From contig DATLQT010000092.1 of NCBI GenBank assembly GCA_035535055.1, positions 1-34,701 of the forward strand: a DNA stretch of 34,701 bases, read 5' to 3'. Source of the DNA: UBA6019 sp035535055 (lineage in GTDB: Bacteria; Chloroflexota; Dormibacteria; Dormibacterales; Dormibacteraceae). The stretch's first letter is position 1. The number at the start of each line of letters is the position of its first letter. The notes beneath the pieces are model-generated. The model did no database searches. It was not told the DNA's origin and saw only the letters and a list, made by a program, of their open reading frames with translations. This document shows positions 30,416 through 34,701 of the stretch, one piece after another. Made by a program: the position numbers and the translations under genes.

Positions 30416-30781
30416 ATGCCTCGCCCGCCCTCGATAAACCCCGGCCCGGATTCAGCCCAACTCTTCTGGGCGGGTAGCGCGTTATTTGCTGCGGTGGTCT
30501 TGATCGGCCTCGCGTCGCGCGCTGCCGAGATGGCGGGACAATATGGCTGGGTGATGGGCCTGCCGCCCAGCGAACGTGCCGCCTTCCTTCGCGATCTAAG
30601 GAAAGCCCTCGGCATGGCTACTCACGGCGAGAGCGAAGCATTCGAGGCCACCTTGGCTCGCTGGCGGGCCACCGCCGAGTCTTACTCAGATCCAGACGTA
30701 GCGAAGGCTTTCACTGGGCCCTACCCGACCCGGCACAAGGAGGTCTCGCGGCCCGGGGCCGTCGCCCACAGCCTGCGCTAG
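30416..30781 (+). CDS. Unknown protein with one membrane helix
   Basis: A 121-residue protein: short Pro-rich lead, one helix (about LFWAGSALFAAVVLIGLASR), then a charged soluble domain with GLPPSERAAFLRDLRKALGM. AGGAG (30401-30405) lies 10 bases before ATG 30416; GTG 30410 is an alternative. The stop directly abuts the GTG of the toxin-like gene, so the two may be co-expressed. No family recognised. Confidence 0.55.
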   Translation: MPRPPSINPGPDSAQLFWAGSALFAAVVLIGLASRAAEMAGQYGWVMGLPPSERAAFLRDLRKALGMATHGESEAFEATLARWRATAESYSDPDVAKAFTGPYPTRHKEVSRPGAVAHSLR

Positions 30782-31135
30782 GTGGGTGGGCGACCAGTCC
30801 ATCGACCAGGATCGGGCTGGCAGTTCATTTACAAGGACGGGAAGGCCGAAGCGGGTTGGCAAGCGATTTGCGATGCGTTCCCGGATGAAGGCCTCGATGC
30901 TTGGGAGCACCTCACGCGGACGCCGCATGTCCCCACGGGTCGATATCACCCCCTCGCTGGCGGTCGTGAGTGGATTCGGGTGGGCAATGCGGAACTTAGG
31001 TGCTGGCAATGGGAGATCGGCGGCGCAGCCAGAATCTGGGTGGCAGTCGACGCGGCGGCGATGGTCGCCTATCTCGCCCTAGCTACGATCGGCCACCCGA
31101 AACAGACGGACCGACCGCGCCGCCGTCAGCGGTGA
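30782..31135 (+). CDS. RelE/ParE-like toxin-family candidate
   Basis: A 117-residue basic protein. GWQFIYKDGKAEAGWQAI at the start, RYHPLAGGREWIRVGNAE in the middle, and RCWQWEIGGAARIWVAVDAA then IGHPKQTDRPRRRQR at the end follow a pattern I know from small RelE/ParE-like plasmid-stabilisation proteins of high-GC bacteria, where the end usually reads GHPKxT. These cut mRNA or poison gyrase, but here function is inferred. No classical antitoxin with a DNA-binding domain is adjacent; both neighbours are membrane proteins. GTG 30782 abuts the upstream stop and the end overlaps the next GTG as GTGA. Confidence 0.55.
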   Translation: MGGRPVHRPGSGWQFIYKDGKAEAGWQAICDAFPDEGLDAWEHLTRTPHVPTGRYHPLAGGREWIRVGNAELRCWQWEIGGAARIWVAVDAAAMVAYLALATIGHPKQTDRPRRRQR

Positions 31136-31263
31136 CAAGGCTGGGTCTCGTGGCGGTCGTCCTGGTCTTAATCGGCTTTGCCATCTACGGAGTTCTGAAA
31201 CCAGAGGGCCGAGCCGGCCGATGGCAAAGGAGCCGCCGATCTTCTGAGCGGCCCGCTGGTTAG
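31132..31263 (+). CDS. 43-residue single-helix membrane peptide
   Basis: GTG 31132 overlaps the toxin-like stop as GTGA. The peptide has one strong hydrophobic helix (LGLVAVVLVLIGFAIYGVL) followed by a short basic tail. The coupling supports translation. It could be a small membrane protein working with the toxin-like protein; nothing else is known. Its 3' end runs into the repeated junction at 31227. Confidence 0.5.
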   Translation: MTRLGLVAVVLVLIGFAIYGVLKPEGRAGRWQRSRRSSERPAG

Positions 31264-31310
31264 GTCACGTTGATGGTGGTCGACGCGGACGCATGTAACC
31301 TCGCAGCTAC
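31227..31310. repeat. Copy A of an ~85-bp dispersed gene-end repeat
   Basis: AAGGAGCCGCCGATCTTCT (31227-31245), then 12 bases, then GGTTAGGT and the reverse complement of a gene end encoding STTINVT-stop. The same order recurs at 32362-32440 (copy B), and the first 19 bases recur at 31767-31785 (copy C). On the plus strand all three could encode a C-terminus EPPIF-stop. Confidence 0.7.
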
Positions 31311-31606
31311 TGGCCGACTTGGAGCGGCAAGACCATGTAGCAGTAGGTGCCGGTCCTACCGGTTACCGAGACCGAATCTATGCAGACGGCACCCGACAAC
31401 GAAAAGGGGGCGCCCGTCACACCTGCCGGTCCCTGATCTCCGGTTGCTCCAGTTGCGCCCTGAGGTCCTGCCGGTCCGGGGTCGCCCGCCTGGCCAACTG
31501 GACCCTTTGGGCCGGGATGGTAATACGATCCCAAATAGCCGCCCCCAAACCCAGCCAGCGACGAAAAAAGGACTGCGATGACTATGGTCACAACCTTGGC
31601 GCGCAT
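31307..31606 (-). CDS. Small exported collagen-like protein
   Basis: A 99-residue protein: signal or anchor helix (VVTIVIAVLFSSLAGFGGG), about ten Gly-X-Y triplets (GPKGPVGQAGDPGPAGPQG onwards), then a short C-terminal part with two Cys. GGAGG lies 8-9 bases before ATG 31606. Collagen-like triplets form trimeric surface stalks. The C-terminus seems cut short: after the stop the DNA continues into a decayed Ig-like end (STTINVT), suggesting a once longer surface protein. Confidence 0.7.
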   Translation of the reverse strand: MRAKVVTIVIAVLFSSLAGFGGGYLGSYYHPGPKGPVGQAGDPGPAGPQGATGATGDQGPAGVTGAPFSLSGAVCIDSVSVTGRTGTYCYMVLPLQVGQ

Positions 31607-31652
31607 ATCTCGTTTCCTCCCTTCTGTCGGCAGGCCGCTGCCATGAGGCATT

Positions 31653-31785
31653 GCCTGAACGGTCGGGCAAGCGCCCCCGCGATCTCAACCGACTCGCAAG
31701 GAAGATAGCCGAGATCGCCACCGCCCTCCGCACAACTTGGCTAAGGAGGCGAAGTCGGCCGAGGGTAAGGAGCCGCCGATCTTCT
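31653..31785 (+). pseudogene. Decayed gene fragment ending in the EPPIF motif
   Basis: One plus frame gives SGKRPRDLNRLARKIAEIAT, a basic segment typical of small plasmid or phage proteins; a second frame continues with AKEAKSAEGKEPPIF-stop at 31786-31788. The two look like parts of one gene broken by a frame shift. No start codon is visible. Its last 19 bases are copy C of the dispersed repeat. Confidence 0.4.
31767..31785. repeat. Copy C of the 19-bp repeat
   Basis: AAGGAGCCGCCGATCTTCT identical to 31227-31245. Only the plus-strand gene end is present here; the convergent STTINVT end seen in copies A and B is missing. Confidence 0.75.
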
Positions 31786-31806
31786 AGATGATCTCACCGA
31801 TGTAGG

Positions 31807-32310
31807 ATGCCGGCGAACGTGAGCCAAGTTCCCGAACCTCCGCGAGAGTGGCTCATCTTCGCCGACTGGCTCATATGGGCGATGCGAGACCGCTCCATGC
31901 TAGAAGGGAAGGCTCTCGTTGCAGCCTCGGCCGCAATGGAAGCAAGTAATCCTGAAGAAGCCGTCGAGGCTGCTGAGATCGCGGCTCAGGAGTCGATGGT
32001 GGCTGAAGTCTTGGACCCGCAGATGGTGGCGTTCGCGCTAGCCCGTGCGACCGTTGGCTTACGATCGGACGCTTTTGCGGCGTTGGTCCCAGGTGCAGTG
32101 ATAGTCAGGAACTACACGGGTAGTCCGGACGAGATCCGCTTCTACTTTCAGCGTGACGCCGATCGAATGGCGAGCCAAGGCTTCGCAGTGTCCGCGCAAT
32201 CGATCATGCAGGGCCGCTCGGGATGCATGCGCATCCTGCTACTCGGTGGCATCGGAGCCCTGCTCTTCCGGCCAGCAGACACCCTTACAGTGACCTTCCG
32301 GAAGCAATAA
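31807..32310 (+). CDS. Unknown 167-residue protein with C-terminal hydrophobic segment
   Basis: The N-terminal half is an Ala/Glu-rich helix (EAVEAAEIAAQESMVAEVLD). The C-terminal half reads FYFQRDADRMASQGFAVSAQ, a Cys, one hydrophobic stretch (ILLLGGIGALLF) and LTVTFRKQ. The second half resembles a family of small membrane proteins of unknown function in high-GC bacteria, where the hydrophobic part is longer; here it seems shortened. ATG 31807; GTG 31819 is an alternative start. Confidence 0.6.
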   Translation: MPANVSQVPEPPREWLIFADWLIWAMRDRSMLEGKALVAASAAMEASNPEEAVEAAEIAAQESMVAEVLDPQMVAFALARATVGLRSDAFAALVPGAVIVRNYTGSPDEIRFYFQRDADRMASQGFAVSAQSIMQGRSGCMRILLLGGIGALLFRPADTLTVTFRKQ

Positions 32311-32361
32311 GGGCCAAGTAGTAGATGCACCTCTACCTCGGCACGCGCTTTGGGGTTCGGC

Positions 32362-32440
32362 GAGCCGCCGATCTTCTGATACGCCCGCCGGTTAGGTGAC
32401 GTTGATCGTCGTCGAAGCCGATACGCCCGCGCAGGTGACG
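32362..32440. repeat. Copy B of the dispersed gene-end repeat
   Basis: GAGCCGCCGATCTTCT (32362-32377), then 13 bases, GGTTAGGT and a minus-strand end encoding STTINVT-stop. Roughly three quarters of positions match copy A over about 75 bases by eye. Confidence 0.7.
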
Positions 32441-32530
32441 GTGATCGGCCAACTTCCAGCAGTGGTGCGAGTACCGTCGGTCCAACTCCAGCCCACGCTG
32501 CCTGAGCCGTTGCTGGTGGCAAGACCCAAT
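32392..32530 (-). pseudogene. Ig-like domain C-terminal remnant
   Basis: A minus-strand frame ending at TAA 32394-32392 reads SNGSGSVGWSWTDGTRTTAG then SWPITVTCAGVSASTTINVT, the last strands of a bacterial Ig-like surface domain. Upstream the frame turns into Arg-rich nonsense without signal peptide or start, so it appears to be the decayed end of a lost surface protein. The flanking 32530-32720 shows no further credible gene. Confidence 0.55.
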
Positions 32531-32724
32531 CCTGCCCGGTCGGCCGGTCGGCGGCGCCGGCCGACCGGTGTTGCGGGAGGTCGATCTCGGCGAGCGCATC
32601 GACCCCTTGCCGATGAGCGTCGAAAACTCCCTCGGGGTATCTGTGCCAGGCGCCGCGTCGCCCGCGTGGCGGCACCGAATCCCAGCCGACTCCCCCTCAC
32701 CGTTCGTCGTAGACTCCCGCCGAG

Positions 32725-33252
32725 TTGAGCCCCGGTAACTGGAAGGGATTGGCTCTGATCGAAGGGGCAGTGTTAGTTCTGGTCATAGGTTTGATCGTCG
32801 GTTTCTACCTGTCATCAAGATCAGGGGTACCCCCCGAGGTCCAGCCGAGTGGCTCACCCCTGGCCGAGGCGCCCGCCACTTCCCAGCCGTCGCCCTCACC
32901 TCTGCCGTCATCAACACCGACGGCAGCACCGACAACAGCACCGCAACCGGCGCCGCCAGCGAAGGCGCGATTCACTGTAATTAGCACGGACTGGTGCGGC
33001 AGAGACGGCGGTGCTATATGCCTGGCACATGGCGTGTTCCAGAACGTTGGGGGCGACAGCGGCAGCGCCGCCGTCACCTTCACGGTTCCGGACAAGTCAG
33101 CGAGTTGCAGGGCGATTATCCCCCTCACCCTGCCCCAAAGCTTCGGTGAAGCGAGTTGCGATCTCGGCTACCCCGGCTTGAACTACTGGGGTTTCTATGG
33201 CGTGACCGGCCCGAATGCTGTGGGGCCGCCAGTCACGATCCAGAATCCCTGA
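32725..33252 (+). CDS. Membrane-anchored surface protein with Pro/Ser/Thr linker
   Basis: A 175-residue protein: N-terminal membrane anchor (ALIEGAVLVLVIGLIVGFYL), a Pro/Ser/Thr/Ala-rich linker (~40-80), then a ~95-residue domain of beta type with four Cys (WCGRDGGAICLAHG, ASCRA, EASCDLG) that could pair as disulfides outside the cell. TTG 32725 is the start, 9 bases after TAGACT. No family recognised. Confidence 0.65.
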   Translation: MSPGNWKGLALIEGAVLVLVIGLIVGFYLSSRSGVPPEVQPSGSPLAEAPATSQPSPSPLPSSTPTAAPTTAPQPAPPAKARFTVISTDWCGRDGGAICLAHGVFQNVGGDSGSAAVTFTVPDKSASCRAIIPLTLPQSFGEASCDLGYPGLNYWGFYGVTGPNAVGPPVTIQNP

Positions 33253-33366
33253 TCTTTGGTCTCTTCGCTTCCACGAACTGATTGGACATGGCTGGGCATC
33301 CATGGGTCGGGCTCACTTCTGCCAAAACCGGCCGGCTCCAGACCGATAACCGACGCCAACTAGGAC

Positions 33367-33582
33367 TCAGACTGGGGACTCGAGGCGGGTGTGGGTCGGA
33401 CCCTTGATCGAGGTCGCGTAGACGGTCCCGTTGATTGCCTCCGCCTTCCAGGCGCAGCGGCAGACCTGGCAGTGCCGCCAGCCTCCAGGGCTACGGTCCG
33501 CCGAGGTCAGCTCGCCCCGGCAGCCCGGACAGGCACAGCGGCCGGCTTCGATCGTGGCAACGGCTCGAGCGCGATCGAACAT
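33367..33582 (-). CDS. 71-residue zinc-ribbon protein
   Basis: Two metal-binding knuckles (CACPGC at ~16-21 and CQVCRC at ~38-43) in a 71-residue basic protein. Such mini zinc ribbons are common in mobile elements and may bind nucleic acid. ATG 33582 with TACTCT 10 bases upstream, a leaderless pattern. Divergent from the gene at 33627/33660. The stretch 33253-33366 in front shows no gene. Confidence 0.65.
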   Translation of the reverse strand: MFDRARAVATIEAGRCACPGCRGELTSADRSPGGWRHCQVCRCAWKAEAINGTVYATSIKGPTHTRLESPV

Positions 33583-33659
33583 CAGTTCGGACAGAGTACG
33601 TCTCTTGGCGGAGTATCTTCGGGCCTATCACCGAAGACGGCCCTAGCTACGAGTTCGAG

Positions 33660-33917
33660 GTGACCCCGGACTCCGGGAGCGAGCCGCTGAGGGTGAGTCC
33701 CGCCGAACTCGACCAAGCGCTGCGAAAGCGAGTACCCCTTCGATCCTTCAAATGGGTCGGCAAATTGAGTGAGGCGACGAAGCTCGGGCAGTTCAGCCGT
33801 GTAATGACGCTCGCGCTCAGCGTAGAGCCCGGCATCTCCCGAGAGGAGGTCCGACGGAGACTTCAGTTGGTGATGGCGGATCTAGGCCGGACGGACATGA
33901 CGATCTCGAACGCCTGA
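33660..33917 (+). CDS. Unknown 85-96 residue protein
   Basis: A helical charged protein: VSPAELDQALRKRVPLRSFK, TLALSVEPGISREEVRRRLQ, then LVMADLGRTDMTISNA. GTG 33660 is the nearest canonical start. The frame is open upstream, and an ATC at 33627 lies exactly 7 bases after TATCTT (33614-33619), the same layout as before the MarP-like gene. Starting there would give 96 residues and a neat divergent gap to the zinc-ribbon gene. No family recognised. Confidence 0.5.
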   Translation: MTPDSGSEPLRVSPAELDQALRKRVPLRSFKWVGKLSEATKLGQFSRVMTLALSVEPGISREEVRRRLQLVMADLGRTDMTISNA

Positions 33918-33947
33918 GAGGGCGTACGGAGGCGTGCGGGCGCCCTC
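33918..33947. terminator. Bidirectional hairpin between convergent genes
   Basis: GAGGGCG (33918-33924) and CGCCCTC (33941-33947) form a perfect 7-bp stem. It begins immediately after the stop at 33915-33917 and runs into the opposite stop at 33946-33948, so it fits a shared terminator; no clear U-tract. Confidence 0.5.
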
Positions 33948-34437
33948 AATGACTCCGGCTGCGGACCGCGGCCACGTAGGCTTCGAGCGGCAACGGCACA
34001 CGCCCAGGTCCGTACGAGATTCCACGGCCTGCTTCAGCCGCTGCCAGCAACTGACGCGCAGCGTTGGTGGCCCAATTCCGCTGCGCCTCGCTTCCGCGGT
34101 GGCGGGCAAGGATCTCGGCCTGCTCGATCGACCACTCCCGGTAACGCGCGTAAGCGGTGGCGTTTTCGTTCGGTTGTTCAATTTCGGCAACCGCTGGCTC
34201 GCCTTCGAGGTTGGCGCGAGTGAGCGCCGTGGCTCGAACGTCCTCTGGATCGACACGGTCCCCTTCTTGGCGCCGCAGTCTCTCGCAATGCAGGCCGCCC
34301 GTTGGGTCCGTCCCTGCACACAGCAGGTAGCCGACTCCGCCGATCACCGTCGGCCGCCACCAGGACGACCCGCATGAGCCACACGCCGGTTCAGAGAAGA
34401 CGAGCGTCGGTCGCGGTGGGAGCTTTCGTTTGGTCAT
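33946..34437 (-). CDS. Unknown 163-residue protein with N-terminal zinc knuckle
   Basis: Cys residues in EPACGSCGSSWW and LLCAGTDPTGGLHCERL form a four-Cys zinc-binding pattern in the first ~55 residues. The rest is a helical, Ala/Arg/Glu-rich domain (YREWSIEQAEILARHR, WATNAARQLLAAAEAG). ATG 34437 overlaps the upstream gene's stop (ATGA). No family recognised; an element-encoded nucleic-acid-binding protein is a reasonable guess. Confidence 0.6.
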   Translation of the reverse strand: MTKRKLPPRPTLVFSEPACGSCGSSWWRPTVIGGVGYLLCAGTDPTGGLHCERLRRQEGDRVDPEDVRATALTRANLEGEPAVAEIEQPNENATAYARYREWSIEQAEILARHRGSEAQRNWATNAARQLLAAAEAGRGISYGPGRVPLPLEAYVAAVRSRSH

Positions 34438-34697
34438 TCGCCCGCGACCGTCGACTCGCGCTTGAAGATGCTGGGCTGGACCGCCAGCATCCGGCGTACA
34501 TGGCCCAACTGGCGCAGCGGCGCGTTCTCCGCGAACGCGGTCCAGGCCGCCTCACCGGGGCCTAGCTGATCTTGCAGGATGGTCCCCGAACTGAGGTCGG
34601 CACCGCGAACCGTGGGCCAGTCGGCAGCCTCGATGGCGCGCATGAACTCAGCGCGCTGTAAGCGCTCAGGGCTGGTGGCGCGGATGGGGATTCTCAA
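34434..34697 (-). CDS. Unknown protein, possibly running past the window edge
   Basis: 87 residues from TTG 34697, starting RIPIRATSPERLQRAEFMRA and ending PSIFKRESTVAGE. The frame remains open to the window end, so the true start may lie outside. It is coupled to the zinc-knuckle gene by ATGA. No domain recognised. Confidence 0.5.
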   Translation of the reverse strand: MRIPIRATSPERLQRAEFMRAIEAADWPTVRGADLSSGTILQDQLGPGEAAWTAFAENAPLRQLGHVRRMLAVQPSIFKRESTVAGE

Positions 34698-34701
34698 GTG
34701 A

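Larger units (their letters stand above)
27740..34701. mobile_element. Integrated element starting at a tRNA remnant (right end outside window)
   Basis: From the tRNA 3' half rightward the gene style changes: short unknown genes, HTH regulator, serine recombinase, clamp-like protein, toxin candidate, decayed and repeated gene ends, and longer intergenic stretches. This is typical of an integrative plasmid-like element or prophage. No structural phage, conjugation or tyrosine integrase genes are seen within the 7 kb, so the type cannot be fixed. The expected second attachment site and intact tRNA would lie beyond 34701. Confidence 0.7.

Noticed and set aside
31258..31265. Integron attC core site (GTTAGGT fits GTTRRRY)
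   Set aside because: No matching RYYYAAC partner or attC fold is present, and the bases are explained as a gene end encoding NVT-stop.
1..34701. CRISPR arrays, rRNA genes and known riboswitches
   Set aside because: No regularly spaced repeats, rRNA sequence or recognisable riboswitch core was seen on either strand.

Overview
The window is GC-rich, densely packed DNA with many GTG and TTG starts and many 4-base start/stop overlaps (ATGA, GTGA, TTGA). Gene content (aa3-type cytochrome oxidase with a CtaG-type assembly factor, a MarP-like CvpA/serine protease, DUF3052, a LigD-type nuclease-ligase, a short isocitrate lyase) suggests a soil-type, monoderm-like bacterium of the Actinobacteriota / Chloroflexota / Ca. 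Dormibacterota kind. This placement is an inference from gene content; no rRNA is present. Many first genes of transcription units have a TANNNT hexamer 6-10 bases before the start codon, so leaderless mRNAs appear common.

Layout. 1-300: one end of an IS5-like insertion sequence (transposase N-terminus plus terminal repeat). 321-7738: cytochrome c oxidase locus, with ctaE and a zinc-ribbon subunit-IV-like gene divergent from ctaC-ctaD, then a convergent group (small membrane protein, ctaG, MFS transporter), then a divergent MarP-like protease. 7746-13430: urate catabolism in two divergent, tightly overlapping operons. HIU hydrolase, OHCU decarboxylase, uricase, a thioesterase and DUF3052 read right; DUF3830, a hydantoinase/allantoinase, an allantoate amidohydrolase and an unknown protein read left. 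Together they could take urate through allantoin to ureidoglycine/ureidoglycolate.

13420-19032: an unknown protein, an ECF sigma factor coupled to a reversed-order MGMT-Ada protein, a phosphodiesterase, a LigD-like phosphoesterase-ligase and a PerM/AI-2E-type membrane protein; this stretch has a DNA-repair flavour. 19056-20534: decayed genes, namely an M23 peptidase with a frame shift and an MlaE/MMPL chimera. 20693-27689: isocitrate lyase with its terminator, a LysR regulator, an OmpR/histidine kinase pair, an M14 carboxypeptidase and a double-GNAT acetyltransferase.

27740-34701: an integrated element. It begins at the 3' half of a tRNA-Met(CAU) gene, which is cut inside the anticodon arm as at actinomycete-type integrative elements. 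It carries an HTH regulator with a palindromic operator, and a four-gene cassette joined entirely by ATGA overlaps: a 69-aa protein, a one-domain protein resembling DnaN (sliding clamp) domain 1, a 49-aa protein and a serine recombinase. Further right are a RelE/ParE-like toxin candidate, several small membrane or surface proteins, decayed gene ends that share a repeated 3' junction, and zinc-ribbon proteins. The clamp-like/recombinase cassette is the best candidate for an undescribed system here. The element's other end lies beyond the window.
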